Shown piece by piece: positions 1 to 12,324 of a stretch of DNA of 64,000 bases. The position numbers and the translations under genes were made by a program. The first letter of the stretch is position 1, and each line of letters starts with the position of its first letter. The notes under the pieces were generated by a model. The model saw only the letters and a program-made list of their open reading frames with translations, was not told the origin of the DNA and searched no databases. The stretch is from Pseudomonas sp. LS.1a. GTDB lineage: Bacteria > Pseudomonadota > Gammaproteobacteria > Pseudomonadales > Pseudomonadaceae. Location: positions 249,001 through 313,000 of the forward strand of contig NZ_CP092827.1 in NCBI RefSeq assembly GCF_022533585.1, written 5' to 3'.

Positions 1-1287
1 GGCCTTGCCGTGTTCTGCACCGCCTTGCGCCTGGTCCAGCAGCTCGGCCAGTGGCCGGATGCGCTCGATCAGCTCGCTGGCCCAGTCCTTAAGGCCGATC
101 GGCTGGCCATTGCGGCGCAGTTCCAGGCCCGGGCGACGGCCTTCCTTGACCACGGTCAGGAAGTTGTTGGTGCACTGGCCGCATTCGCCGTTGTCCAGTT
201 GCGGGCTGTCTTCCAGCGCGCAGAACAGCAGGAACGCGTCGAGGAAGCGCGCTTCGGTCAGGTCGATGCCTACCGGCAGGAACGGGTTGATGTCCAGGCA
301 TCGCACTTCCACATACTGCACGCCGCGTGAGGTCAGGGCCTGGATCGGCCGCTCGCCGGTGTAGGTGACGCGCTTGGGGCGGATGTTCGAGTAGTACTCG
401 TTTTCGATCTGCAGGATGTTGGTGTTCAGCTGTACCCACTCGCCGTCCACGTGCGTGCCGACTTCAACGTAGGGCGGATAGGGCGTACCCACCGCCTTGC
501 GCAGGCTGTCGGTGTAGCTGGCCAGGTTGTTGTAGCACGGCGTCAGGCCAGCCTGGGCATTGCTCTGGTAGCCCAGGTCGCTCATGCGCAGGCTGGTGGC
601 GTAGGGCAGGTACAGGGTTTCGGCGTCCAGCTCTTCGAGCTGGTGCGGGCGGCCACGCAGGAAGCCTTTGTCCAGGGCTGGCGAGGCGCCGAACAGGTAC
701 ATCAGCAACCAGCTGTAACGGCGGAAATTGCGGATCAGCGCGATATAGGCCGACGACTGGTAGTCGCGGTCGCTCTCGCTGCCGCCTTCGGCAGCGCGCA
801 GCAGTGGCCACAGCGCTTCGGGCAGCGAGAAGTTGTAATGGATACCGGCGATGCACTGCATGGTGCGGCCGTAGCGCAGGGCCAGGCCCTTGCGGTAGAC
901 GTGCTTGAGCTTGCCGATGTTCGAGCTGCCGTACTCGGCGATCGGGATGTCCTCCTCGGCCGGCAGCGTGCAGGGCATCGACGGGCTCCACAGGTATTCG
1001 TCGCCCAGCTTGCTGTAGACGAAACGGTGGGTCTCTTCGAGGCTTTCCAGCACCTTGGCCGGGTCGGGCAGGGCCGGGGTGATGAACTCCAGCAGCGACT
1101 CGGAATAATCGGTGGTGATCTGCTCGTTGGTCAGCGCCGATCCCAAGGCTTGCGGATGCGGGGTCTGGGCCAGGCGACCTTCGTCGGTCACGCGCAGGCA
1201 TTCGCGCTCAATACCGTGCAGGCACTGCTTGAGCAGGGGGAGATTGGCGCCGAGCAGGCTCAGGCGGCGGTTGAGGAGGTCGCTCAA
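1..1287 (-). CDS. gshA: glutamate-cysteine ligase, C-terminus cut by window edge
   Basis: First enzyme of glutathione synthesis: ATP-dependent joining of glutamate and cysteine in the cytoplasm. The reading frame is open from a TTG start to the window edge and gives 429 residues beginning [16 protein letters not shown], with family blocks such as [29 protein letters not shown] and the [14 protein letters not shown] segment. Proteobacterial type GshA is usually about 520-530 residues, so roughly 100 C-terminal residues lie outside. The TTG is chosen because AAGGA lies about 8 bases before it and the peptide then starts as in homologues; no ATG fits. It is downstream of tex and the thioesterase on the same strand. 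Confidence 0.95.
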   Translation of the reverse strand, partial: MSDLLNRRLSLLGANLPLLKQCLHGIERECLRVTDEGRLAQTPHPQALGSALTNEQITTDYSESLLEFITPALPDPAKVLESLEETHRFVYSKLGDEYLWSPSMPCTLPAEEDIPIAEYGSSNIGKLKHVYRKGLALRYGRTMQCIAGIHYNFSLPEALWPLLRAAEGGSESDRDYQSSAYIALIRNFRRYSWLLMYLFGASPALDKGFLRGRPHQLEELDAETLYLPYATSLRMSDLGYQSNAQAGLTPCYNNLASYTDSLRKAVGTPYPPYVEVGTHVDGEWVQLNTNILQIENEYYSNIRPKRVTYTGERPIQALTSRGVQYVEVRCLDINPFLPVGIDLTEARFLDAFLLFCALEDSPQLDNGECGQCTNNFLTVVKEGRRPGLELRRNGQPIGLKDWASELIERIRPLAELLDQAQGGAEHGKA

Positions 1288-1391
1288 GATGTATTCCTTC
1301 ACGCGTCAGTCGCCCCAATATGGGGGTAGAGATAACGGTCTACAAGGGTAGGAAGAAAGGAACTGGCGTTGTCGCCTGGTTAACGCGGATC

Positions 1392-1413
1392 CAGCAGTGC
1401 CAGCGCACTGCTG
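1392..1413. terminator. hairpin between thioesterase and gshA
   Basis: A perfect 9-bp inverted repeat, CAGCAGTGC and GCACTGCTG, encloses the tetraloop CAGC. It lies about 28 bases beyond the thioesterase stop and 105 bases before the gshA start, read on the minus strand. No clear T-run follows on that strand, so it could be an attenuator, an mRNA 3' stabiliser or a weak terminator. Confidence 0.35.
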
Positions 1414-1440
1414 AAAATACCGCAGATACTGCTTGGTGAG

Positions 1441-1823
1441 CTAGAGAACCGCGAAGGTTCCTTGCGCTTTCGCCACCAGCTTGTCGCCCTGGACTACGTC
1501 GGCGTCGACTACCAGGGTGCGCCGCCCGGCATGCAGCACACGGGCGGTGCACAGCACCTCGCCGTCACTGACGGCGCGCATGTAGTTGATCTTGCACTCG
1601 ATGGTGACGCTTTGCTGGTCAAAGCCATGGCTGGCCGAGCAGGCCAGGCCCATGGCGATGTCCACCAGGCTGAAGATCGCCCCGCCATGCAGCTTCTGGC
1701 CACGGTTGCGCAAGTGTGGCTCGAGCGCCAGGGCTACCTCGGCAACACCTGTTTCCAGGCGTTGCAGGCGGCAGCCGAGGAGCTGGCTGAAGGCGCTTTC
1801 GACGTATTCGCGTGGAACGTCCA

Positions 1824-1824
<1 letters not shown>
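1441..1824 (-). CDS. PaaI-type hotdog-fold thioesterase
   Basis: A 127-residue single hotdog domain protein, probably hydrolysing acyl- or aryl-CoA thioesters in the cytoplasm. Visible family features are HGGAIFSLVDIAMGLACS (the HGG motif with the catalytic acidic residue in the following helix) and the central strand VTIECKINYMRA. The ATG is chosen; its A is shared with the last base of the tex stop (TGATG), so the two genes are translationally coupled. A GTG one codon earlier is possible. The substrate cannot be told from sequence. The gene order tex-thioesterase-gshA on the minus strand suggests a shared transcript. Confidence 0.85.
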
Positions 1825-4148
<2,324 letters not shown>

Positions 4149-4365
4149 GTAAACCACCTGACATTTGTGAATACGGGGGTCGCCTGTGGGCCTGTCGCCC
4201 GGCGGCGCTGGATGAAAGCCGCGCATTATACCCATCGCAAACGGCTTGCGGTGATGGCGCCCGGCCAGCCGGAACTGGCGCCGGGGGAAAAATCTGCTAA
4301 CAATGCTCACGCAACGTGCAGCAATGGCTACGCCATAATGCGCGGCGATATCAGAGGAGTTATTC

Positions 4366-5106
4366 ATGACCGGCACGCCAAACACCGCTGAAGGTGACAA
4401 GATTCTCATCGTCGACGACGACCCGGGGCTGAGCAGCCTGCTGGAACGTTTCTTCACCAGCAAGGGCTACCGTGCCCGCGCGGTGCCCAACACCGAGCAG
4501 ATGGACCGCCTGCTGCAGCGTGAAGTGTTCAACCTGGTGGTGCTCGACCTGATGCTGCCCGGCGAAGATGGCCTGTCGGCGTGCAAGCGCCTGCGCCAGC
4601 AGAACAACCAGATCCCGATCATCATGCTCACCGCCAAGGGCGACGAGCTCAGCCGTATCAAGGGCCTGGAACTGGGCGCCGACGACTACCTGGGCAAGCC
4701 GTTCAACCCGGACGAGCTGATGGCCCGGGTCAAGGCCGTGCTGCGCCGTCAGGCACCGAGCGTGCCGGGTGCGCCTGGTAGCGAAGACGAGTCGGTCACC
4801 TTCGGCGACTACGAGCTGTCGCTGGCCACCCGTGAACTCAAGCGTGGCGACGAAGTGCACATGCTCACCACCGGCGAGTTCGCTGTGCTCAAGGCACTGG
4901 TGATGCACGCACGCGAGCCGCTGACCCGCGACAAGCTGATGAACCTGGCCCGTGGCCGCGAGTGGGATGCGCTGGAACGCTCCATCGACGTGCAGATCTC
5001 GCGTCTGCGCCGCATGATCGAACCGGACCCGTCCAAGCCGCGTTATATCCAGACTGTCTGGGGCGTGGGCTACGTGTTCGTGCCGGACGGAAACGCCGGT
5101 AAATGA
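4366..5106 (+). CDS. ompR: OmpR response regulator
   Basis: A 246-residue cytoplasmic response regulator with an N-terminal receiver ([10 protein letters not shown]; phosphoacceptor D61 in [12 protein letters not shown]; conserved K in GKPFNPDEL) and a C-terminal winged-helix DNA-binding domain ending [13 protein letters not shown]. The start is supported by AGAGGAG 7 bases upstream. It is followed 13 bases later by the EnvZ-type kinase, its probable partner. A CATAAT hexamer lies about 30 bases before the start and may be the -10 element. The family controls porins and osmotic or envelope responses. Confidence 0.95.
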   Translation: MTGTPNTAEGDKILIVDDDPGLSSLLERFFTSKGYRARAVPNTEQMDRLLQREVFNLVVLDLMLPGEDGLSACKRLRQQNNQIPIIMLTAKGDELSRIKGLELGADDYLGKPFNPDELMARVKAVLRRQAPSVPGAPGSEDESVTFGDYELSLATRELKRGDEVHMLTTGEFAVLKALVMHAREPLTRDKLMNLARGREWDALERSIDVQISRLRRMIEPDPSKPRYIQTVWGVGYVFVPDGNAGK

Positions 5107-5119
5107 TGCCGCGCAGTCG

Positions 5120-6433
5120 ATGAAGACACCGCTCTGGTTTCCGCAAAGTTTCTTCGCCCGCACCCTGTGGCTGGTGTTGATCGTCGTCCTGTTCTCCAAG
5201 GCCTTGACCCTGGTCTACCTGTTGATGAACGAGGACGTGCTGGTCGACCGTCAGTACAGCCACGGTGTGGCGCTGACCTTGCGCGCCTATTGGGCGGCCG
5301 ACGAAGAAAACCGCGACAAGATCGCCGAAGCGGCTGGCCTTATCCGGGTCACCGGCTCGGGGGTGCCCGAGGGTGAGCAGCACTGGCCCTACAGCGAAAT
5401 CTACCAACGGCAGATGCAGGCCGAGCTGGGCGAAGACACCGAGGTACGGCTGCGCATTCATGCGCCGCCGGCGTTGTGGGTCAATGCGCCAAGCCTGGGC
5501 CCGGGCTGGTTGAAGGTACCGCTGTACCCGCACCCGCTGCGTGGTCAGAAAATCTGGAACGTGCTGGGTTGGTTCCTGGCCATCGGCCTGTTGTCTACCG
5601 CCTCGGCCTGGATCTTCGTGCGCCAGCTGAACCAGCCGCTCAAGCGCCTGGTGTTCGCCGCCCGCCAGCTGGGCCAGGGGCGCAGCGTGCGCCTGCCGAT
5701 CAGCGACACGCCCAGCGAGATGACCGAGGTGTACAAGGCCTTCAACCAGATGGCCGAGGATGTCGAGCAGGCCGGGCGTGAGCGTGAGCTGATGCTGGCC
5801 GGGGTTTCCCATGACCTGCGTACACCGCTGACGCGCCTGCGCCTGTCGCTGTCGTTGCTGAACAGCGACAGTGAACTGAGTGACGACATGGTCCGTGATA
5901 TCGAGGACATGGACGCGATCCTCGACCAGTTCCTGGCCTTTATCCGCGATGGCCGAGACGAGCCGGTGGAGGAGGTGGACCTGGCCGACCTGGTGCGCGA
6001 GGTGGTGGCGCCGTACAACCAGCCGGAAGAACGGGTGCGGCTGTGCCTGGAGCCGATTCCACCGTTCCCGCTGCGCCGGGTTTCGCTCAAGCGCATGCTG
6101 GGCAACCTGATCGGCAACGCCCTGCACCACGCCGGCAAGGGGGTCGAGGTGGCCGCCTATGTGTCGGGCGACGAGAGTGCGCCGTATGTGGTGCTGAGCG
6201 TGCTGGACCGCGGGACGGGGATCGACGAGTCGGAGCTGGAGACCATCTTCAATCCGTTCATTCGTGGCGACCGGGCGCGCGGCGGCAAGGGCACCGGGCT
6301 GGGGCTGGCGATCGTCAAGCGGATCGCGGCGCAGCATGGCGGGAATGTGGAACTGCGCAATCGCTCTGGTGGCGGGATCGAGGCGCGGGTACGGTTGCCT
6401 TTGGGGTTGTTGCTGCCGCGTAATGCCGTGTGA
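5120..6433 (+). CDS. envZ: EnvZ-type osmosensor histidine kinase
   Basis: A 437-residue inner-membrane sensor kinase. A membrane segment (TLWLVLIVVLFSKALTLVYLLM) lies at about residues 14-35. It is followed by a periplasmic stretch, a second membrane segment (ILGWFLAIGLLSTASAWIFV region, about 155-172), a HAMP linker, the HisKA box VSHDLRTPLTRLRLSLSLL with the phospho-accepting His, and an ATPase domain with NLIGNALHHAG, DRGTGIDE and GKGTGLGLAI. It lies directly behind ompR and is followed by a REP doublet rather than a T-run terminator. Confidence 0.94.
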   Translation: MKTPLWFPQSFFARTLWLVLIVVLFSKALTLVYLLMNEDVLVDRQYSHGVALTLRAYWAADEENRDKIAEAAGLIRVTGSGVPEGEQHWPYSEIYQRQMQAELGEDTEVRLRIHAPPALWVNAPSLGPGWLKVPLYPHPLRGQKIWNVLGWFLAIGLLSTASAWIFVRQLNQPLKRLVFAARQLGQGRSVRLPISDTPSEMTEVYKAFNQMAEDVEQAGRERELMLAGVSHDLRTPLTRLRLSLSLLNSDSELSDDMVRDIEDMDAILDQFLAFIRDGRDEPVEEVDLADLVREVVAPYNQPEERVRLCLEPIPPFPLRRVSLKRMLGNLIGNALHHAGKGVEVAAYVSGDESAPYVVLSVLDRGTGIDESELETIFNPFIRGDRARGGKGTGLGLAIVKRIAAQHGGNVELRNRSGGGIEARVRLPLGLLLPRNAV

Positions 6434-6439
6434 TTGCCA

Positions 6440-6541
6440 GGGCCGCTTTGCGGCCCTTTCGCGACACAAGGCCGCTCCTACGGAGGATCGCGTAACCCTG
6501 TAGGAGCGGCCTTGTGTCGCGATGGGCTGCGCAGCAGCCCC
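6440..6541. repeat. REP doublet, GACACAAGG subtype
   Basis: Inverted copies of a REP unit: CGCGACACAAGGCCGCTCC (about 6460) and its complement (about 6505), each flanked by a small GC hairpin. It lies between the converging envZ and rimK 3' ends and probably acts as an mRNA 3' hairpin. The same subtype occurs at 8447, 29911 and 53856. Confidence 0.85.
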
Positions 6542-6547
6542 AAAATC

Positions 6548-7453
6548 TCAGCCCTTACCCTTGGTCCGGGTCTGATTAGGCCCACCGTTCTTCTCCAGGT
6601 GCTCGATGATCATGCCGGCCACGTTCTTGCCGGTGGTCACTTCGATACCTTCCAGCCCCGGCGACGAGTTCACCTCCATCACCAATGGCCCATGGTTGGA
6701 GCGCAGGATATCCACACCCGCCACACTCAAGCCCATCACCTTGGCCGCGCGAATGGCGGTCATGCGTTCTTCCGGGGTGATCTTGATCAGGCTGGCCACC
6801 CCGCCGCGGTGCAAATTGGAACGGAATTCCCCCGGCTTGGCCTGGCGCTTCATCGACGCGATGACTTTGTCGCCGACCACGAAGCAGCGGATGTCCGCGC
6901 CACCCGCTTCCTTGATGTATTCCTGCACCATGATGTTCTGCTTCAGCCCCATGAACGCCTCGATCACCGATTCGGCGGCCTTGGTGGTTTCGCACAGCAC
7001 CACGCCGATGCCCTGGGTGCCCTCCAGCACCTTGATCACCAGCGGGGCACCGTTGACCATCTGGATCAGGTCGGGGATGTCGTCCGGCGAGTGGGCGAAA
7101 CCGGTAATCGGCAGGCCGATGCCGCGCCGCGACAGCAGTTGCAGCGAACGCAGCTTGTCGCGGGAGCGGGCAATCGCTACCGACTCGTTGAGCGGATACA
7201 CGCCCATCATCTCGAACTGGCGCAGCACCGCGCAGCCATAGAAGGTCACCGAGGCACCAATGCGCGGGATCACCGCGTCGAAGCCTTCCAGCGGCTTGCC
7301 GCGGTAGTGGATCTGCGGCTTGTGGCTGGCAATGTTCATGTAGGCCCGCAGGGTATCGATCACCACCATTTCGTGGCCCCGCTGGGTACCGGCTTCGACC
7401 AGGCGGCGGGTGGAATACAGACGCGGATTGCGCGACAGCACAGCGATCTTCAT
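6548..7453 (-). CDS. rimK: RimK, ribosomal protein S6 glutamate ligase
   Basis: A 301-residue ATP-grasp ligase that adds glutamate residues to the C-terminus of ribosomal protein S6. Visible signatures are [21 protein letters not shown] at the N-terminus, the ATP-grasp segment [17 protein letters not shown], and the metal-binding end [14 protein letters not shown]. The ATG overlaps the stop of the upstream protease-like gene (ATGA), so the pair is coupled. In other pseudomonads RimK works with RimB (protease) and RimA to remodel ribosomes; only the first two are seen here. Confidence 0.95.
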   Translation of the reverse strand: MKIAVLSRNPRLYSTRRLVEAGTQRGHEMVVIDTLRAYMNIASHKPQIHYRGKPLEGFDAVIPRIGASVTFYGCAVLRQFEMMGVYPLNESVAIARSRDKLRSLQLLSRRGIGLPITGFAHSPDDIPDLIQMVNGAPLVIKVLEGTQGIGVVLCETTKAAESVIEAFMGLKQNIMVQEYIKEAGGADIRCFVVGDKVIASMKRQAKPGEFRSNLHRGGVASLIKITPEERMTAIRAAKVMGLSVAGVDILRSNHGPLVMEVNSSPGLEGIEVTTGKNVAGMIIEHLEKNGGPNQTRTKGKG

Positions 7454-7932
7454 GCAGCACCTGTGACAGGGGAAAGGGTGGCCGGGAAGGCCGGTTTGTC
7501 TTGGACGTACTTCAGGCCAGGGTTGACCACCAGCTGGCCATGGATCAGGGCCTTGGAGCCCAGCAACAGGCGGTAACGCATGTTCTTGCGGCAGGCCAGG
7601 GTGAACTCCACCTCCCACACACCATCGCCCAGGGCCAGTGACGTGCGGATGACATAGCGGGTCTGGGCCTGGCCGTTGGAGCTCTTGATGGTTTTCATGG
7701 TCACCAGCGGTGCCTCGCAGCGGCGGTGGCGCAACTGCACCACCGAGCCCAGGTGTGCGGTGAAGCGGACCCAGGGTTGGCCGTCGCGCTCGAACGGTTC
7801 CACCTCGGTGGCATGCAGGCTGGAGGTGCTGGCGCCGGTGTCGATCTTGGCGCGCAGCCCGGCCACGCCAAGGTCGGGCAGGGCGACCCACTCGCGCAGG
7901 CCGATCACAGTCAAATGGTCAAATGTCTTCAC
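7450..7932 (-). CDS. RimB-like ATP-dependent zinc protease / retropepsin-like protein
   Basis: A 160-residue member of the family annotated as putative ATP-dependent zinc protease (DUF785, RimB-like). The aspartic-protease-like motif [14 protein letters not shown] lies near residue 25, followed by WVRFTAHLG and a C-terminal [10 protein letters not shown] block. The GTG start ([18 protein letters not shown]) is preferred, with AGGG about 11 bases upstream; the open frame runs 51 codons further but across the promoter of the divergent hslR. It is coupled to rimK by a 4-base overlap. By analogy with P. fluorescens RimB it may cut glutamate residues added by RimK. Confidence 0.85.
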   Translation of the reverse strand: MKTFDHLTVIGLREWVALPDLGVAGLRAKIDTGASTSSLHATEVEPFERDGQPWVRFTAHLGSVVQLRHRRCEAPLVTMKTIKSSNGQAQTRYVIRTSLALGDGVWEVEFTLACRKNMRYRLLLGSKALIHGQLVVNPGLKYVQDKPAFPATLSPVTGAA

Positions 7933-8041
7933 GAAACGCACCCTGCGGATGAGGTGTTGAACTGTAAGCACGGCGGGGATTTTTTGCATCCGATCGTTAC
8001 GGTAGTACAGTTCGATGAAACACAGCGTTCGAGGTAACGGG

Positions 8042-8443
8042 ATGGCACAAAAAGCCGAAGACGACGACAAGGTTCGCCTGGACAAATGGCTGTGGGCGGC
8101 ACGTTTCTACAAGACCCGCGCGCTGGCCAAGGCGGCGATCGAGAGCGGCAAGGTGCATTGCCGGGGCGAGCGCTGCAAGCCGGGCAAGGAACCGCGGGTG
8201 GGTGACGAGTTCGTGCTGCGTACCGGGTTCGATGAACGTACCGTGGTGGTGAAGGCGCTGTCGGTGGTGCGCCGAGGGGCGCCAGAGGCGCAGACGTTGT
8301 ACGAAGAGACCGAGGACAGCGTGCGTCGGCGTGAGCAGGCGGCAGAAATGCGCAAGGCCGGGGCGATGGGTGTGACCACCGATGGGCGGCCGACCAAGAA
8401 GCAGCGGCGGCAGATTCACCAGTTGCATGGCAGCTTCGAATAG
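8042..8443 (+). CDS. hslR: Hsp15-type ribosome-associated heat shock protein
   Basis: A 133-residue S4-domain RNA-binding protein. Hsp15 binds stalled 50S subunits carrying a nascent chain and helps recycle them. The S4 motif is clear: VRLDKWLWAARFYKTRALAKAAIESGKV near the N-terminus, followed by a basic C-terminal tail (RPTKKQRRQIHQLHG). The ATG at 8042 is chosen because GAGGTAACGG precedes it, while an in-frame ATG 27 bases earlier has no ribosome site. It is divergent from the rimB-rimK pair. Confidence 0.93.
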   Translation: MAQKAEDDDKVRLDKWLWAARFYKTRALAKAAIESGKVHCRGERCKPGKEPRVGDEFVLRTGFDERTVVVKALSVVRRGAPEAQTLYEETEDSVRRREQAAEMRKAGAMGVTTDGRPTKKQRRQIHQLHGSFE

Positions 8444-8446
8444 CCG

Positions 8447-8550
8447 TGGGCCGCGTTGCGGCCCTTTCGCGACACAAGGCCGCTCCTACAGGAAATCGCG
8501 TTCCGCTGTAGGAGCGGCCTTGTGTCGCGATGGGCTACGCAGTAGCCCCA
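8447..8550. repeat. REP doublet, GACACAAGG subtype
   Basis: Inverted pair of the GACACAAGGCCGCTCC unit with flanking GC hairpins, immediately after the hslR stop and before the converging PAP2 gene. Its internal spacer differs from the copy at 6440. Confidence 0.85.
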
Positions 8551-8555
8551 AGGAT

Positions 8556-9350
8556 CTAGCGGGTCACCGCCAAGCGCCCGACCAACGGTAACTTGGCCGC
8601 GATCGCGAACAACGGCGCTGTCCAGCGCATCAGCACCGCACTACCCTTGGCCGCCAGCGGTGTGTAGCAGCTCCAGCCCAACGCCAGCACTGCCATCAGC
8701 AGCCCGCCGATATAGTCATCCTGCCCCCAGTGGGCACCTGCCACCAGGCGCGGCAACATGAACAGTACCGCCAGCCCCCAGACCACCAGGTACTGCATCA
8801 GGCGGCGGCTGAACACGCTCATGAACAGCGCCCAGACCAACAGCACCGAGGCATGGTCCCCCGGGAAACTCTTGCTGGAACGGTCCTTGAGCTCCCAGGC
8901 CGCCTCCAGGTTCGGGTAGTAGTCGCTGAGGTGCACCACCTCGTCGAACATCATCGAAGGGCTCTTGTGCTGCCAGCCGGCTGCATCCACCCACTTGGAA
9001 AACAGCGCGCGAATCACCACTAAGAGGGTTAGCGTGACCAGAAAGCCGAAAAAGGCCTGGCGAACCTGGGTTGCCTTGAACACCCAGTCGCCACGGATAA
9101 GCACTGCCAGAAGGATCAGGCCGACGACGATGTCGAACGGGCGCAGGCTGCCGATGGTCCAGATGTAGCGCCATGTGGTGTTGTCGGCTAGCGGCGCATT
9201 CAGGCTGTGGAACAGCCACTCGTCGAAAGTCAGGCACAGGATCTGGCCAATGGGCCATAACCAGAAAGACAGTAGAGCGATGGGAAGCAGCGTACAGGCT
9301 GCCAATGGCCCCCAGGACCACCTTGCTTGGAACAGTGGTCGATTGTCCAT
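8556..9350 (-). CDS. PAP2-family membrane phosphatase
   Basis: A 264-residue integral membrane protein with about six hydrophobic segments and the PAP2 active-site blocks SFPGDHAS (about residue 160) and RLVAGAHWGQDD (about 200), giving the two catalytic His residues. The first PAP2 block (K-x6-RP) is not canonical here. Relatives dephosphorylate isoprenoid or lipid-A phosphates at the periplasmic face of the inner membrane; which substrate applies is not visible. It is divergent from hslO. Confidence 0.85.
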   Translation of the reverse strand: MDNRPLFQARWSWGPLAACTLLPIALLSFWLWPIGQILCLTFDEWLFHSLNAPLADNTTWRYIWTIGSLRPFDIVVGLILLAVLIRGDWVFKATQVRQAFFGFLVTLTLLVVIRALFSKWVDAAGWQHKSPSMMFDEVVHLSDYYPNLEAAWELKDRSSKSFPGDHASVLLVWALFMSVFSRRLMQYLVVWGLAVLFMLPRLVAGAHWGQDDYIGGLLMAVLALGWSCYTPLAAKGSAVLMRWTAPLFAIAAKLPLVGRLAVTR

Positions 9351-9471
9351 AAAATACCTCTATTGCAAACAGGAATCGGAGCGCCTTGTGAGCGCTCTGT
9401 CACGGGGTTCTCGCAAGTTTTCGACAACCCTTGTAACCATTTTGTCATCATTTTTTAGATAGCCAAAACCT

Positions 9472-10371
9472 ATGAGCGACCTGCCTGATACCGATTTCAC
9501 CCAACGTTTCATCTTCGACGAGCGCGATGTGCGCGGCGAGTGGGTGTCTCTCGACGACAGCTACGCCGCGGTGCTGGCGCGTCATGAATACCCGCAGCCG
9601 GTACAGGCGCTGCTCGGTGAGCTGATGGCCGCCACCGCCTTGCTGGTGGGGGCGCTGAAGTTCGACGGCCTGCTGATTCTGCAGGCGCGTTCGGAGGGGC
9701 CGATCCCGCTGCTGATGGTGGAGTGCTCGGGCGAGCGCGACATCCGAGGCATGGCGCGTTATGACGTCGAGCAGATCCCTGACGGCGCCACCCTGTCGCA
9801 ACTGATGCCGGACGGCCACCTGACCCTGACTATCGATCCGGTCAAGGGCCAACGCTACCAGGGCACCGTGGATCTCGATGGCGCCACCCTGTCGGAGTGC
9901 TTCACCAACTACTTCGTCCAGTCGCAACAGCTCAATACCCGCTTCTGGCTCAACGCCGAAGGCGGCAAGGCCCGTGGTCTGCTGCTGCAGCAACTGCCGC
10001 GCGATCGCCAGCCGGACGATGAAGAGCGTGAAGAAAGCTGGCAGCACGTTGTGGCATTGGCTACCACGCTCAAGGCTGATGAGTGGGCGCTGGACAACGA
10101 AACCCTGCTGCACCGCCTGTACCACGAAGACGCCGTGCGCCTGTTCGACATCCAGCCGCTGCGCTTCAATTGCAGCTGCTCGCGCGAACGTTCCGGCAAT
10201 GCGCTGGTCAGTTTGGGCGAGCACGACGCCAAGGCGCTGGTGGAAGAATGCGGCGGGCAGGTGGAGATCGATTGCCAGTTCTGCAACGAGCGCTATTTCT
10301 TCGACGCCAGCGATGTGGCGCAACTGTTTGCCGGTGGCGGCACTGACGTAGCCTCAGAAACTCGTCACTGA
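9472..10371 (+). CDS. hslO: Hsp33 redox-regulated chaperone
   Basis: A 299-residue cytoplasmic holdase activated by oxidation. The zinc-binding redox switch is complete: C234-S-C236 and C268-QF-C271 near the C-terminus. The N-terminal half carries [16 protein letters not shown] and [24 protein letters not shown] typical of the family. It lies alone between the divergent PAP2 gene and pckA, and is followed by a hairpin with a T-run. Confidence 0.96.
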   Translation: MSDLPDTDFTQRFIFDERDVRGEWVSLDDSYAAVLARHEYPQPVQALLGELMAATALLVGALKFDGLLILQARSEGPIPLLMVECSGERDIRGMARYDVEQIPDGATLSQLMPDGHLTLTIDPVKGQRYQGTVDLDGATLSECFTNYFVQSQQLNTRFWLNAEGGKARGLLLQQLPRDRQPDDEEREESWQHVVALATTLKADEWALDNETLLHRLYHEDAVRLFDIQPLRFNCSCSRERSGNALVSLGEHDAKALVEECGGQVEIDCQFCNERYFFDASDVAQLFAGGGTDVASETRH

Positions 10372-10392
10372 AACGTTTAACCACAGGACAAT

Positions 10393-10446
10393 CTCCTGTC
10401 TAATTGCGCAAAAGCGCAGTTCTGACAGGAGGGGCCTACTTTTTTT
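10393..10446 (+). terminator. terminator after hslO with nested and competing stems
   Basis: The outer stem CTCCTGTC (10393-10400) pairs with GACAGGAG (10424-10431) and encloses a second hairpin TGCGC-AAAA-GCGCA (10405-10418). Nine bases later there is a run of seven T (10440-10446). An upstream ACAGGA (10383-10388) can also pair with TCCTGT (10394-10399), which would compete with the outer stem. Confidence 0.6.
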
Positions 10447-10455
10447 GGGCGTTTC

Positions 10456-10464
10456 TGGCATAAT
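10456..10464 (+). promoter_or_regulatory. candidate extended -10 promoter of pckA
   Basis: TGGCATAAT lies just after the hslO terminator and about 87 bases before the pckA start, and fits an extended -10 element. No convincing -35 hexamer is seen. The leader then carries an imperfect hairpin between TGTAGT (about 10483) and ACTACA (about 10503). Confidence 0.4.
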
Positions 10465-10550
10465 CCGGCCACTTTTTTCGCTGTAGTAGTTTTTTCAAGA
10501 CAACTACAAAACGTTTGGAGCACTCGGCCTCGGGCCGGATGGGGTATCTC

Positions 10551-12092
10551 ATGACGCAAGCCAACAACACCGTGTACACCGACCTGAGCGTCGATGAGCT
10601 GGTAAAAGAAGCGCTGCAACGCGGTGAAGGCGTACTAGCCGATACTGGTGCACTGGTCGTGGAGACTGGTCACCGTACTGGCCGTTCGCCGGCTGACCGT
10701 TTCATCGTCGAAGAACCTTCCACCCAGGACGCCATTGCCTGGGGCCCGATCAACCGCAAGTTCCCGGCCGACAAGTTCGATGCCCTGTGGGACCGCGTCG
10801 AGGCGTTCAACAACGCCCAGGATCACTTCGTTTCCTACGTCCACGTAGGGGCGGCCGCCGAGCACTACCTGCCGGTGAAGATGACCACCCAGACTGCCTG
10901 GCAGAACCTGTTCGGTCGTTGCCTGTTCATCAACCCGGAGCAGTACAACCCGGCTGGTCGTGGCGAGTGGCAGGTCCTCAACGTCGCCAACTTCGTGTGC
11001 GAACCTGAGCGTGACGGCACCAACTCCGATGGTTGCGTGATCATCAACTTCGCCCAGAAGAAGGTGCTGATCGCTGGCATGCGCTACGCCGGCGAAATGA
11101 AAAAAGCCATGTTCTCGGTGCAGAACTTCCTGCTGCCGGCTGCCGACGTACTGCCGATGCACTGCGCCGCCAACATCGGCGAAGCAGGCGATGTGACCCT
11201 GTTCTTCGGCCTGTCCGGCACCGGCAAGACCACCCTGTCGGCCGACGAAAGCCGTTACCTGATCGGTGACGACGAGCACGGCTGGGGCGAGGGCGTGGTC
11301 TTCAACATCGAAGGCGGTTGCTACGCCAAGTGCATCGACTTGTCCGAGAAGAATGAGCCGGTCATCTGGAAAGCCATCAAGCATGGCGCCGTGCTGGAAA
11401 ACGTTGTTCTCGACGCCAACAAGCACGCCGACTACAGCGATGTCAGCCTGACCCAGAACAGCCGCGCGGCCTACCCGCTGGAGCACGTTGCCAAGCGTTC
11501 CGAAGCGAACCTGGGCGGCGAGCCGAATGCAGTCATCTTCCTGACCTGCGACCTGACGGGTGTTCTGCCTCCGGTTTCGATCCTGAACAACGAGCAGGCG
11601 GCCTACCACTTCCTGTCCGGCTATACCGCGCTGGTCGGTTCCACCGAAATGGGTTCGGGCAGCGGCATCAAGTCGACCTTCTCCACCTGCTTCGGCGCTC
11701 CGTTCTTCCCGCGCCCGGCTGGTGAATACGCCGAGCTGCTGATCAAGCGTATCAAAGGCTTTGACTCGAAGGTCTACCTGGTCAACACCGGCTGGACCGG
11801 CGGTGGTTACGGCGTTGGCAAGCGCTTCAGCATCCCGACCACCCGTGCCGTGATCGCTGCGATCCAGAGCGGCGCGCTGATCGGTGCCGAAACCGAGCAC
11901 CTGGACATCATCAACCTGGACGTGCCGAAGGCCGTTCCGGGCGTTGAAACCGAGCTGCTCAACCCGCGCACCAACTGGGCTGACAAGGCTGCCTACGACG
12001 AGGCCGCCAAAGGCCTGGCCAAGCTGTTCATCGAAAACTTCAAGAAGTTCGAAGTTTCCGACGCCATCAAGGCCGCTGGCCCGCAGCTGTAA
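10551..12092 (+). CDS. pckA: phosphoenolpyruvate carboxykinase (ATP)
   Basis: A 513-residue cytoplasmic enzyme converting oxaloacetate and ATP to phosphoenolpyruvate, CO2 and ADP, the entry to gluconeogenesis. The ATP-site kinase motif [14 protein letters not shown] (about residues 218-231), the [17 protein letters not shown] block, the nucleotide loop [25 protein letters not shown] and [17 protein letters not shown] are all present. The ATG giving [17 protein letters not shown] is chosen; an ATG 12 codons earlier lies in the leader. Length matches the family. A strong terminator follows. Confidence 0.97.
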   Translation: MTQANNTVYTDLSVDELVKEALQRGEGVLADTGALVVETGHRTGRSPADRFIVEEPSTQDAIAWGPINRKFPADKFDALWDRVEAFNNAQDHFVSYVHVGAAAEHYLPVKMTTQTAWQNLFGRCLFINPEQYNPAGRGEWQVLNVANFVCEPERDGTNSDGCVIINFAQKKVLIAGMRYAGEMKKAMFSVQNFLLPAADVLPMHCAANIGEAGDVTLFFGLSGTGKTTLSADESRYLIGDDEHGWGEGVVFNIEGGCYAKCIDLSEKNEPVIWKAIKHGAVLENVVLDANKHADYSDVSLTQNSRAAYPLEHVAKRSEANLGGEPNAVIFLTCDLTGVLPPVSILNNEQAAYHFLSGYTALVGSTEMGSGSGIKSTFSTCFGAPFFPRPAGEYAELLIKRIKGFDSKVYLVNTGWTGGGYGVGKRFSIPTTRAVIAAIQSGALIGAETEHLDIINLDVPKAVPGVETELLNPRTNWADKAAYDEAAKGLAKLFIENFKKFEVSDAIKAAGPQL

Positions 12093-12111
12093 GCTGAGCC
12101 TGCCTGTAACG

Positions 12112-12145
12112 AAAAGGCCGCCCCAACGGGCGGCCTTTTCGTTTT
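12112..12145 (+). terminator. rho-independent terminator of pckA
   Basis: AAAAGGCCGCCC and GGGCGGCCTTTT pair around a short AA(C)G-type loop and are followed by CGTTTT. It begins 19 bases after the pckA stop. Confidence 0.85.
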
Positions 12146-12154
12146 CTACTGCCT

Positions 12155-12258
12155 GTACCGGCCTCTTCGCGGCTAAAGCCGCTCCCACAGGTACTGCACT
12201 GCATTCAACGCTGGTGGTGTACCTGTGGGAGCGGCTTTAGCCGCGAAGAGGCCGGCAC
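12155..12258. repeat. REP doublet, CTTCGCGGCTAAAGCC subtype
   Basis: Inverted REP units (CTTCGCGGCTAAAGCCGC and complement) separated by a spacer that begins GGTACTGCACTG, between the pckA terminator and the next gene. The spacer resembles that of the doublet at 63666. Confidence 0.85.
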
Positions 12259-12324
12259 AAGCAGCGAAAACCCGGTTTTTCTGTTTCACTGTCAGCATCC
12301 ATTGCGAAGACAAGAGCCAGCCAG

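Noticed and set aside
10635..12188. 517-residue open frame antisense to pckA
   Set aside because: Shadow of pckA, with start inside the downstream REP doublet.
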